Positions 44,073 to 52,020 of a stretch of 64,000 nt of DNA are shown piece by piece. The notes beneath the pieces were generated by a model, which was not told where the DNA came from, searched no databases, and saw only the letters and a list, made by a program, of their open reading frames with translations. A program made the translations under genes and the position numbers. The stretch is taken from positions 682,001 through 746,000 of the forward strand of contig NZ_WTYQ01000002.1 in the NCBI RefSeq assembly GCF_009828105.1, written 5' to 3'. Position 1 is the stretch's first letter. Every line of letters begins with the position of its first letter. This stretch comes from Altericroceibacterium indicum. Its GTDB lineage: Bacteria; Pseudomonadota; Alphaproteobacteria; Sphingomonadales; Sphingomonadaceae.

Positions 44073-45416
44073 TCAATGCGCGGTATCGGCCAGCGCTTGC
44101 TCTTCAACTTTTTCTTCTGTGAAAACAGCTTCAGATAGGCTCTTGCTATCTGGCCGAAGAGGCTCACCCAGTGCCATGCCGATCACCAGCCACGCCGGCC
44201 AGGTGAGATAGGCCAGCATCTCCAGATTTTCTCCAAAGCTGTAAAGTACCATCACCATAATCATACCAAGGCCCGCCCGCTGCAAACCACTATAGCGCGC
44301 CCGCCAGAACAAGAGCGCGAAACTGATGGATAGCGGAATGGCCAGAGCAATCGCACCGGTAAGGCCTTTCACAAATAAGAGCCCATACCAGCTATGGTGG
44401 CTGCCGATGGGCATATATTCCACCAGATGCGGCCCGTTTTCGACAATGCCATGACCAAACCACGGCGCTTCTGTTTGCCACCGATCCACCGCAATTCGCC
44501 CCAATGCAGCCCTTACCCGGCTGGAATCCGCCCGCGCAGATGAAAAGTCGCTCATCAGCCTATTGGCAAATTCGAGCAGGTCTGGGCCAAAAAAGCCAAT
44601 GAACAGGGCCACTGGTGCCGCCAGCATCCATGTTAGTGGGCGGTCAATCTTCGCCGCAGCAAAGCAAAAGGGCGCGATCACCACCAAGGCTACCAGAGCG
44701 AGGCGGGATTGCGAGAATATGGCGATGGCCAGCCCGGCCGCTATGCCAATCACCTTCCAGACCAGTTCTTTTTCCTGCGCTGCCAGCAGCACATGGATCA
44801 CAGCCACCATTCCAGCAGCAGGCGACCAAGGTGCGAAGAACTGCCAGCGCGGCGTGCCCACACCCGGTTCAATCGTATAGAGGATGGCCGCGAAATATTC
44901 CGGTCCAGACCCGCCAAGAATTTTCAGCGGCGAAACCCACAGCAATTCCGGCAACCCGACAAAGGGCGCGACCAGAAAAATCGGAAGGATAAACAAGGTT
45001 TGCAGACCAAGCTTGCAAACGGCGCGGTAGATCAACTCCGGTCGGATTTGCAGCACTGCACCAGCAAAAGGAAACAGGCCAAGCAGCGCCCAACCCTTGG
45101 CCCAGCCGATCGAAGACTTGATCGTCTTGCCTGCCCCCAGATCATAATTGGCATGACCCACCCAGAGAATAAGCAGCATTGCCGCCATACCCAGGAACCA
45201 GAAGCACACCGGCACAGGCACTGCGGGCGGACGATCCTTGGCAGAAAGCCCTGGCGCGACATAATATCGCGCCAGAGCCTGAAATGTGAGGAGCCATCCT
45301 ATGGCTGGTCCGGCGAGATAGAGCCCTCCGACCAGCCATAATATCCAGGTCGCCTTGATCGTGCCGACGATCAGATGTTCGGCAAAATTTTCCGGATGAT
45401 AGGTTGGCGCATCCAC
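44073..45416 (-). CDS. O-antigen ligase/Wzy-like polysaccharide polymerase
   Basis: This 447-residue protein has about 11-12 membrane helices and a large loop containing WFGHGIVENGPHLVEYMPIGSHHSWYGLLFVKG, the usual position and pattern of the O-antigen ligase/polymerase (Wzy_C) motif with HHS. It probably joins repeat units in the periplasm. Its start at 45416 overlaps the end of the chain-length gene by 46 bases, an unusually long overlap, so a later start is possible though none is clearly better. Confidence 0.8.
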   Translation of the reverse strand: MDAPTYHPENFAEHLIVGTIKATWILWLVGGLYLAGPAIGWLLTFQALARYYVAPGLSAKDRPPAVPVPVCFWFLGMAAMLLILWVGHANYDLGAGKTIKSSIGWAKGWALLGLFPFAGAVLQIRPELIYRAVCKLGLQTLFILPIFLVAPFVGLPELLWVSPLKILGGSGPEYFAAILYTIEPGVGTPRWQFFAPWSPAAGMVAVIHVLLAAQEKELVWKVIGIAAGLAIAIFSQSRLALVALVVIAPFCFAAAKIDRPLTWMLAAPVALFIGFFGPDLLEFANRLMSDFSSARADSSRVRAALGRIAVDRWQTEAPWFGHGIVENGPHLVEYMPIGSHHSWYGLLFVKGLTGAIALAIPLSISFALLFWRARYSGLQRAGLGMIMVMVLYSFGENLEMLAYLTWPAWLVIGMALGEPLRPDSKSLSEAVFTEEKVEEQALADTAH

Positions 45417-46789
45417 AGCAGCATAAATCCCAGAACTATAAGGAGCGAGGCACCCATCGCTCCGGCAAGGGCGATGACGGGCGATGGAGCAGCCTTGCTG
45501 CGCGGAAGGCTGGGTGCTTCCAATGTCTGGACCAGCGGATAGGATGCAAAAGGGTCTGACTTATTGGTGTCGAGACGGGCCAGAGCGGAACTGAAAACGG
45601 CCTCAGCCACCCGAACATCGCGCACAAGGTCGGCCAGACGGGACGCTTTTTCGACCAGTTCATCCGCCGCGCCTTCCTGTTCGGCGATCTGCCGGCGAAG
45701 TTCACTGAGCGCGGCTGCGCTACCGGCCTGACGGCTATCTTGCGAAACGAACGCTTCCATAAGACGGCCACGGCCTTCGGAAAGGGACAAGTCAGCAAAA
45801 GCGAGAACCTTGGCAGGGGAAAGGCCAGACAGGTTCGCACCGCGCGATGCCAAAGCCTTGCGCAATTCTTCCTCTTCTGCCCCCAGTTCCTGCATTGTGC
45901 CATGCGCAGCCCCTAAAGTTGCCCCTTGCTCGGTTCCTTCTCCCACACTCTTAGCATAACGTGTCAATAATTCCTGAAACACCGGATCAGCTTTCATCAA
46001 CATAGCCTGACGGGCCTGCGGAAGCGAAACTTTCAAGGTGCTGGCGAGCCGGCTGGCAATGGCGCCATTTTCACGCAATTGCGTACGGCGATCACGTTCC
46101 TGCCCGCGCAAATCATCGAGAGCTGAAACCCGTCCTGCAAATTGGTCAAGCGAAACGAGACCCGATTCCCCCTGAAATGCCAGCAGCTCTTTTTGGGCAA
46201 CATTCACTTTTGCTTCCAGCTCGGCAATACGGGCCGCGTCGGCGCTCTCGCGCTTTTCAGCTTCATCAGCCCTGAGATTGTCCAGCTCTTCCAGAAAGGC
46301 TGTGCGAAGGGATTGCATCCGCAACCTGGCTTGCTCTGGCGATTTGCCAGACATGCGCATTTCAATCAGGTTGGTCTGGTCGATCAGCTTGACGTCAGGG
46401 GCTGGGAAGCCACCAGCATCCTCCCCCGCCTTCTGTGCCGCATTGCGCAGAACGAGATCAGACATCAGCAAACGCTTGTAATTTTCAGTCGGGCTGAGCG
46501 TCGTGCTGGAGAAGGCCGATGCCGTGCTCCCCGTCGCCTGACCGATGGATTCAACATTCATCGAACCACCCACGCCAGATCCGGGGAGAATCAGGGTCAT
46601 CTTTGAATCATAACGATCCGCCGCAATCATCAGATAGGCTGCGGTCAGCAGCCAGATGATGCCAAGCGGCACGCCCATCGCCACGATATAACGGCGATAA
46701 CGGCCAACCGATGGCAGGCCATCGCGTACGATCCACCATGCTCGCATGATACGGCGCGGTTTTGCGGAAAGGGGTAAGGTGCCATGCAT
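45371..46789 (-). CDS. Polysaccharide co-polymerase / chain-length determinant (Wzz/GumC-like)
   Basis: This 472-residue protein has an N-terminal membrane helix (about 36-58), a long periplasmic region with coiled coils (about 180-245 and 300-410) and a C-terminal membrane helix (about 438-462). It has the topology of PCP proteins that set chain length and link polymerase to the export channel. It has no attached tyrosine-kinase domain and none is encoded nearby, as in some PCP-2 systems. An internal ATG (MRAWWIV, 46747) is an alternative start. The ATG overlaps the upstream export gene's stop (TGATG). Confidence 0.85.
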   Translation of the reverse strand: MHGTLPLSAKPRRIMRAWWIVRDGLPSVGRYRRYIVAMGVPLGIIWLLTAAYLMIAADRYDSKMTLILPGSGVGGSMNVESIGQATGSTASAFSSTTLSPTENYKRLLMSDLVLRNAAQKAGEDAGGFPAPDVKLIDQTNLIEMRMSGKSPEQARLRMQSLRTAFLEELDNLRADEAEKRESADAARIAELEAKVNVAQKELLAFQGESGLVSLDQFAGRVSALDDLRGQERDRRTQLRENGAIASRLASTLKVSLPQARQAMLMKADPVFQELLTRYAKSVGEGTEQGATLGAAHGTMQELGAEEEELRKALASRGANLSGLSPAKVLAFADLSLSEGRGRLMEAFVSQDSRQAGSAAALSELRRQIAEQEGAADELVEKASRLADLVRDVRVAEAVFSSALARLDTNKSDPFASYPLVQTLEAPSLPRSKAAPSPVIALAGAMGASLLIVLGFMLLWMRQPIIRKILPNI

Positions 46790-48027
46790 CAGTTTGTCGC
46801 CTGGCCAATCAGAATTGCAGGGGTAGCCGTGCTGACAGCTTCGGAGACCAGCCCCACGGCATCACGCAGATTGGTCCAACGGCTGTCATAACAGGCGATG
46901 GCATCATCGGGCATGAGGTAGGGGTTCACCGCATCGCGGTCGGCCATACGAACAAGCTTTTCGATGTCGCGTTCAACAACGATGCTCTGCCCGTTCATGG
47001 GGTTACGCGAGATGAGAACCGCCCGGCGATCGGAAGCCATGTAACTCCCGCCAACGCAGTTCATGGCCACCAAGGCCTGAAGCAGGCGCGTGCCATAGGG
47101 TAGCGACGTGGTTTCCTTGCCAATCGCCGCGCCCGCATTGTTGTTCGCGCTACGGGTGAGGTTGGACATATAGACCCGAATCCCCGGAATAGTCAGCGGT
47201 GTGGGGCGGACCAGTTCAGGGTCAAAGCAATTGCGGCTGGGGACGATAATCCGGTCGCCCGTCGTCACACTGACATCGCGTGAGGCCCAGCCATGGATCA
47301 GGCCAGACAGGTCCACTTCCATATAGGCATCGCCCCGGATCAGATAGATCCGGCTGACATCAGCATCCGGGCGGACGCCACCAGCAGCACGGATCGCACT
47401 GGCAACAGAACGGCCAACATTGCTGTCCCCGCGAATGGCACCTTCTTTCAGACCAATTCGGGTTTCAGGATTACGTTCGCCAGCACGAACCGCACCAGGT
47501 GCAAAAACAGCACCGCCAACCGCCGCCGAAATGCCAGCAGATTCAATCAGCGAAAGCTCAACCGCATTGCGCAAGGGGCGAATGATATTGGCGGCTACCA
47601 GCTTGCTGCGAATAATTGCCGTCAGTTCACTTTCGGACAGGCCCTCAGCCCTAATGGGCGCGATCCCCGGAATGGTCAGGCCCCCATCGCTGCCGATAAC
47701 ATAATTGCCTGACAGGCGGTCTGCATCGCCCAGCACATCGATCCGCAGCCTGTCGCCGCTGGCAAGCGGGCTGGCATGATTGAGAAATTCTGATGGCGCG
47801 GCGCGGCGCAGCTGATCCAGCTCACGCGGCTGGCGCCAGTCACAGCTTGGTGCACCGCGGCCAACAGGTGCCACCGTGACCCAATCCCCTTGAGGGTGGC
47901 CCGTACCCGTAGCGATCTGGCCAGGTGCCCAGCTTGCAGTGTTCAAATTTTGCGGTGCCGGGCCTGAAACGCATGCAGCGGTCAACATCATCGTGCCAAT
48001 CGCAGTCATGTTCATCAATCTGTTCAT
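46789..48027 (-). CDS. Outer-membrane polysaccharide export protein (Wza/OPX family)
   Basis: The ATG at 48027 follows AGGAGAG and gives 412 residues; a longer frame from 48087 would run through the sigma-54 promoter and is rejected. The N-terminus MNRLMNMTAIGTMMLTAACV looks like a lipoprotein signal with Cys19, though Thr at -3 is not ideal. A polysaccharide-export domain begins at SGDRLRIDVLGDADRLSGNY (about 88-107) with SLBB-like repeats after it. It should form the outer-membrane channel. It is first in a three-gene operon with the co-polymerase and polymerase genes. Confidence 0.88.
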   Translation of the reverse strand: MNRLMNMTAIGTMMLTAACVSGPAPQNLNTASWAPGQIATGTGHPQGDWVTVAPVGRGAPSCDWRQPRELDQLRRAAPSEFLNHASPLASGDRLRIDVLGDADRLSGNYVIGSDGGLTIPGIAPIRAEGLSESELTAIIRSKLVAANIIRPLRNAVELSLIESAGISAAVGGAVFAPGAVRAGERNPETRIGLKEGAIRGDSNVGRSVASAIRAAGGVRPDADVSRIYLIRGDAYMEVDLSGLIHGWASRDVSVTTGDRIIVPSRNCFDPELVRPTPLTIPGIRVYMSNLTRSANNNAGAAIGKETTSLPYGTRLLQALVAMNCVGGSYMASDRRAVLISRNPMNGQSIVVERDIEKLVRMADRDAVNPYLMPDDAIACYDSRWTNLRDAVGLVSEAVSTATPAILIGQATN

Positions 48028-48070
48028 TACGCTCTCCTCTTGGCGATGTGCCGTTCCTCGCCAGAGGGAT

Positions 48071-48086
48071 TTCAAGAAGCGTGCCA
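48071..48086 (-). promoter_or_regulatory. Sigma-54 promoter match for the export/co-polymerase/polymerase operon
   Basis: Minus strand reads TGGCACGCTTCTTGAA: a perfect -24 box with TTGA at -12, the same variant as at 39634-39649. Expected transcription start is near 48060, a 33-base leader before 48027. Confidence 0.7.
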
Positions 48087-48131
48087 AACCCGCCTTAGGT
48101 AGAAATACGTAATATCCTCATGCCACCTCAT

Positions 48132-48180
48132 GCAAAATGCATAGATATTTTCGCATTTTGCATTCCTTTTTGCAGGATGC
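48132..48180. promoter_or_regulatory. Cluster of GCATTTTGC-type activator sites
   Basis: GCAAAATGC (48132-48140), GCATTTTGC (48153-48161) and the variant GCAGGATGC (48172-48180) are spaced about 20 bases apart, close to two helical turns. The 18-mer ATTTTCGCATTTTGCATT at 48147-48164 is identical to 39510-39527. The cluster lies 46-95 bases from both flanking -24/-12 elements. Confidence 0.7.
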
Positions 48181-48225
48181 GAATATGATTGCGTGATGAA
48201 ATGGCGGTATCGCGTGCCCTATTGA

Positions 48226-48241
48226 TGGCACGATTTTTGCA
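48226..48241 (+). promoter_or_regulatory. Sigma-54 promoter of the H-NOX/activator operon
   Basis: TGGCACGATTTTTGCA matches the -24/-12 consensus TGGCACG-N4-TTGCA exactly. The H-NOX start codon is at 48281. Confidence 0.85.
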
Positions 48242-48280
48242 GCTGGCTTCCCAGATCAAAACACTCTGGAGCCATGTGCC

Positions 48281-48811
48281 ATGAAGGGTATCATTTTCAC
48301 CGAGCTGCTCAACTTTGTCGAAAGCAAGGGCGGCCCGCTATTTCTGGAACAGGTGATAGCGGAAGCCAAACTGCCCAATAATGGCGCTTTTTCCACGGTA
48401 GCCACCTACCCTTCGCAATATGCGAATGCTTTGGTGCAAGCAGCAAGCCAATTGTCATCCATCCCGGCCCAGCAACTTTGCAGAGAGTACGGAGAATTTC
48501 TCTTTCACCGCTTCACTGTTCTCTATCCGGAATTACTCGCAGCCTACAAAAATGCTGATCAGATTCTCAGTCATGTCGGCACCCATATTCACCAGGAAGT
48601 GAAGCTGCTGGACCCTGAGGCGAAACCTCCCCAAGTGTCTACACGAGAAGAAGATGGTGCTTTGATTATCGAATACCAGTCGCATCGCCCTTTCGCCCAT
48701 ATTGCACACGGCCTCATCTGCGGGGCCTTGGCGCATTACAAAGACCCGCGTAAGCTCCTGGCAATGACCAGCGATGATCCATCGCGCGCCACTTTCAAGG
48801 TAGTTGCATGA
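48281..48811 (+). CDS. H-NOX haem-based nitric-oxide sensor protein
   Basis: This 176-residue stand-alone H-NOX (HNOB) protein starts MKGIIFTELLNFVESKGG, as in the family. The haem-propionate motif YxSxR is Y132-QS-H-R136. The proximal haem ligand should be His104 in THIHQEVKLLDPEAKPP. By alignment to remembered family numbering, the distal position that is Tyr in O2-binding members is Ile141, which predicts an NO-selective sensor. GGAG eight bases upstream supports the ATG. It overlaps the sigma-54 activator gene by 4 bases (ATGA), so the sensor and the regulator are translationally coupled. Confidence 0.85.
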   Translation: MKGIIFTELLNFVESKGGPLFLEQVIAEAKLPNNGAFSTVATYPSQYANALVQAASQLSSIPAQQLCREYGEFLFHRFTVLYPELLAAYKNADQILSHVGTHIHQEVKLLDPEAKPPQVSTREEDGALIIEYQSHRPFAHIAHGLICGALAHYKDPRKLLAMTSDDPSRATFKVVA

Positions 48812-50202
48812 CTGTTGCCCGTGTCCTGATTGTCGAAGATACCGCCTCGCTGGCGCTGAGCTATGCTGCCCAGCTTGAAGCGGCCGGGCATGATATCGAT
48901 ATTGCCGGCTCCCTTGCCGAAGCCCGGCGCCTTCTGGATACTGCCGCGTTTGATGTTGTACTGCTTGATCTGCAATTGCCCGATGGGGATGGGCTTGAGT
49001 TGCTGGAAAGCTGGCGGGAAAGGCTTGGTGAAACCAGCTTTATTGTCGTCACCGCAGATGGGTCGCTGGCCCGGGCCGTGGGCGCTATGCGGCTTGGGGC
49101 CTATGATTTTCTTGTAAAACCGGTCGCCGGGGAACGCCTGCTCACCACCGTCCGCAACGCCGCAGAGCGCGGACAACTGGCGCGCGAAGTCAAGCAGGTC
49201 CGCAAATCGGTCAAGCGGGATCAATTCCAGGGTTTCATCGGAAGTTCACCGGTCATGCAGGCGGTTTACCGCCAGATCGAAAACGTCGCGGACTCCAAGG
49301 CAACCATCTTCATCACCGGCGAAAGTGGGACAGGCAAAGAGGTCGCCGCCGAAGCGATCCATCGTTCAGGCCGGCGCTCCACCGCTCCTTTCATCGCCGT
49401 CAATTGCGGCGCCATTCCCGAAAATCTGCTGGAATCAGAACTTTTCGGCCATGTCAAAGGAGCCTTTACCGGCGCGGTTGAGCATCGCCCCGGTGCAGCC
49501 CGCGAAGCCCACGGCGGCACATTGTTTCTGGACGAAATTTGCGAGATGGAGCTGAAACTTCAGGTCAAACTGCTGCGCTTTCTCCAGACCGGAATGGTAC
49601 AGAAAGTCGGTTCCAGTCATCCAGAGCCTGTCGATGTTCGTATCGTCTGTGCCACCAATCGCGATCCCGCTTTGGAAGTCGCGGAGGGCCGCTTCCGCGA
49701 AGATCTGTTCTACCGCCTCAATGTTATCCCGCTTGAACTTCCTGCATTGCGGGAAAGAGGCGACGATGTCGAACTGATCGCTCGGGCCTTTATGGAACGT
49801 TTCGCGAAGGACGAGCATCGCGAATTTAAGGATCTCAGCCCCGATAGCCTGAACTGGCTGAGCCACCATAGCTGGCCCGGCAATGTGCGTGAATTGCAAA
49901 ACGCCGTGCGCAGGGCGGTTGTCACCGGAACGGGTGAATTGCTGGAAATCCGGCAAATCGAGCCCCCTGCCGCTCGCGCACCCATGGGACACGCCTCCTT
50001 CGGCTCAACGACGCCACCCTCTCCGCAACAACCCGCAGCCAACATTGCGGATTGGGTCAATGGGCGCTCTTTAGCAGAGTTGGAACGGCTTATCATCGAA
50101 ATCGCGATTGAAAGTGCTCAGGGAAATGTAACGGAGGCGGCAAAGAATCTCGATATAAGCCCCTCGACCATCTACCGGAAACAGCTCAAATGGGACGCTT
50201 GA
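48808..50202 (+). CDS. NtrC-family sigma-54-dependent response regulator
   Basis: This 464-residue activator has a receiver (1-120; acidic pair E10/D11, phospho-acceptor Asp54, Lys in VKPVAGER), an AAA+ domain (140-375; Walker A GESGTGKE at 171-178, sigma-54-contact loop GAFTGA at 218-223, FLDEICEMEL as Walker B) and a C-terminal Fis-type helix-turn-helix (NVTEAAKNLDISPSTIYRKQ). It resembles LuxO/PrsR-type activators. It is the only sigma-54 activator in the window, lies within the polysaccharide locus and is co-transcribed with H-NOX from a sigma-54 promoter. I infer that it binds the GCATTTTGC sites. Confidence 0.93.
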   Translation: MTVARVLIVEDTASLALSYAAQLEAAGHDIDIAGSLAEARRLLDTAAFDVVLLDLQLPDGDGLELLESWRERLGETSFIVVTADGSLARAVGAMRLGAYDFLVKPVAGERLLTTVRNAAERGQLAREVKQVRKSVKRDQFQGFIGSSPVMQAVYRQIENVADSKATIFITGESGTGKEVAAEAIHRSGRRSTAPFIAVNCGAIPENLLESELFGHVKGAFTGAVEHRPGAAREAHGGTLFLDEICEMELKLQVKLLRFLQTGMVQKVGSSHPEPVDVRIVCATNRDPALEVAEGRFREDLFYRLNVIPLELPALRERGDDVELIARAFMERFAKDEHREFKDLSPDSLNWLSHHSWPGNVRELQNAVRRAVVTGTGELLEIRQIEPPAARAPMGHASFGSTTPPSPQQPAANIADWVNGRSLAELERLIIEIAIESAQGNVTEAAKNLDISPSTIYRKQLKWDA

Positions 50203-50214
50203 GATAGCGGCTTT

Positions 50215-51813
50215 TCACACTGGCTGAACATCACCTTGTGGCAGTACAAGGCGGCGCGTGATGCCGATATTTTCCAGAAAATCACGATCATGGCTCACAA
50301 CCAGCAGGCTACCATCATAGTCATTCAGCGCTGCCTCCAATAGGCTGATCGTCTCCAGATCGAGATGATTGGTTGGCTCGTCCAAGATTAGCAGTTGGGG
50401 CGGCTGAGGGGCGAGCGCCATCATCGCCAGACAGGCGCGCAATCGCTCACCCCCGCTCAGCGTATCAACGGCAAGCAAAGCCGAAGTGTTTCGGAAGCCG
50501 AATTGCGCCAATATTTCATGCGCCTGCCCTCGGCCCATTTCCGGTGCTTGGCGCATCACATTATGCAGGATGGATTGCTCAGGGTCAGCCACTCTCGCAT
50601 GTTGGTCAAGCAGGGCAAATCGCTCGCGCTTTGCAATAACTCTGCCGGCTGTTGGAGCGAGTTTGCCGCTTATGATCTTGAGCAAGCTTGTTTTGCCGCT
50701 GCCGTTTGGCCCCACAATCGCGATCCGCTCAGGGCCTGTGACAGAGAAGTTCAGAGGGCCAAATAATGGCGTTTCTCCAAACGCACATGTGACCTGCTCT
50801 AAGGTTAGAAGTTGCCGATTTGCCGGGAGTTGCGATCGCGGAAATGCGATGCGGATAGGGTCCTCCACCGCAACAGATTGTTGCGCACGATCATAATTCG
50901 CCTGCGCCATCTCAATTTGTTGAGCGGCCTGCTCGCGCAGCCGGCCACTGCTGTTTTCAGCCTGCGAGGCCATGGCGTTCAAAACGATTTTTGGTTGCCC
51001 TCCCCTCCCAGCCGCAGCTTTGCCGGTCTTGTTACGCCGCGCCTGACGTTCCGCGGAGGTTTGCGCATGACGTATAGCCGTTGCGACTTCCTGCTTGCGG
51101 TGCTCCAACTCCTTGATCCGTCGCTCCCGCTCGGCTTGCTGCTCAACCACATACGCGCTCCAATTGCCGCCAAAGAGGCGCGGCTCGGGAGGAGCGAGAT
51201 CGATGATAGAATCCACAATCTCCAACAACTCGCGATCATGGCTGGCAATAAGGGCTGAGCCATTCCAATCCCGCAGAAAATTGAAAATTAGCTCCCGCCC
51301 TGCGCGATCGAGATTATTCGTTGGCTCATCGAGCAACACGAGATCGGGTTCTTCCAGCAGAACCCGCATCAAGCTGATCCGGGTCCTTTGACCGCCACTG
51401 AAACTACCGACTAAGCGCGTGAAGTCTGCTTCACTGAAGCCAAACTGGCGCAGAATCTGCGCAAGACGGTCTTCTAGCGTCCAATCTGCAGCGGCGAAAT
51501 CGTCCTCATCACCTTGCCCTTCGACAATACGCGACAAAACTGCAAGCTGCTCATGAATGCCAAGCGCTTCCGTAAAAGGCAGTTCATCATTCAGTTCTTG
51601 ATGCAAGATACTGATGCGACCATTTCGGGTGATCTGACCTTCAGCAGGAAACAGTTCACCCGCCATAGCCCGCAATATTGTCGATTTGCCGCTGCCGTTT
51701 GGTCCGATCAGGCCCGTTACGCCCACCGAAACGGCAAAGCTTAAATTATCAACGAAAAGGGAATTATCGGGGTGACGAAACGTACAGTTCTGAAGAATAC
51801 AGATGGAGCTCAT
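50215..51813 (-). CDS. ABC-F family ATPase
   Basis: This 532-residue soluble protein has two ABC domains. Both carry Walker A GPNGSGKS/T and signatures SGGQRTR (first) and SGGERLRA (second), with LLDEPTNNLD and ILDEPTNHLD. A charged linker of about 80 residues (about 240-320), with Arg/Lys/Gln-rich coiled coil, separates them. It lacks membrane segments, as in ABC-F proteins that act on the ribosome (translation factors or antibiotic resistance). Which subfamily it belongs to is unclear. It converges with the sigma-54 activator gene (12-base gap). Confidence 0.9.
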   Translation of the reverse strand: MSSICILQNCTFRHPDNSLFVDNLSFAVSVGVTGLIGPNGSGKSTILRAMAGELFPAEGQITRNGRISILHQELNDELPFTEALGIHEQLAVLSRIVEGQGDEDDFAAADWTLEDRLAQILRQFGFSEADFTRLVGSFSGGQRTRISLMRVLLEEPDLVLLDEPTNNLDRAGRELIFNFLRDWNGSALIASHDRELLEIVDSIIDLAPPEPRLFGGNWSAYVVEQQAERERRIKELEHRKQEVATAIRHAQTSAERQARRNKTGKAAAGRGGQPKIVLNAMASQAENSSGRLREQAAQQIEMAQANYDRAQQSVAVEDPIRIAFPRSQLPANRQLLTLEQVTCAFGETPLFGPLNFSVTGPERIAIVGPNGSGKTSLLKIISGKLAPTAGRVIAKRERFALLDQHARVADPEQSILHNVMRQAPEMGRGQAHEILAQFGFRNTSALLAVDTLSGGERLRACLAMMALAPQPPQLLILDEPTNHLDLETISLLEAALNDYDGSLLVVSHDRDFLENIGITRRLVLPQGDVQPV

Positions 51814-51967
51814 GGCTAGCCTCGTGAACAGTTTGAACGGAGATGAAATGTTTCACGATCTTCTGCTTCATGTTCTCGTCTTTCGAGGCGATTGTTTCTT
51901 ATCGGACAACTAGCATAGCGCCCAAGGCATGTGAATACATGCCCGATCTTGGATAGCAGCCATAAGA

Positions 51968-51997
51968 AAAGGGCCGGAGGTTTCCCCCCGGCCCTTT
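51968..51997. terminator. Terminator after the autotransporter/OmpA gene
   Basis: AAAGGGCCGG and CCGGCCCTTT form a perfect 10-base stem with a 10-base loop. It lies 24 bases after the stop of the minus-strand gene at 52021 and upstream of the ABC-F gene. A T-run follows on the minus strand (CCCTTTTCTT). Confidence 0.85.
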
Positions 51998-52020
51998 CTA
52001 TTTCAAGCCTTGTGGCTCGC

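Noticed and set aside
44073-45416. Frameshift between polymerase and co-polymerase genes, suggested by their 46-base overlap
   Set aside because: Both frames keep intact family features: the co-polymerase ends after its C-terminal membrane helix and the polymerase has a complete N-terminus. An overlap or misassigned start explains it.
48028-48087. Longer 432-codon start for the polysaccharide export gene
   Set aside because: The extension would place the start inside the sigma-54 promoter (48071-48086), and the shorter start has AGGAGAG plus a signal peptide.
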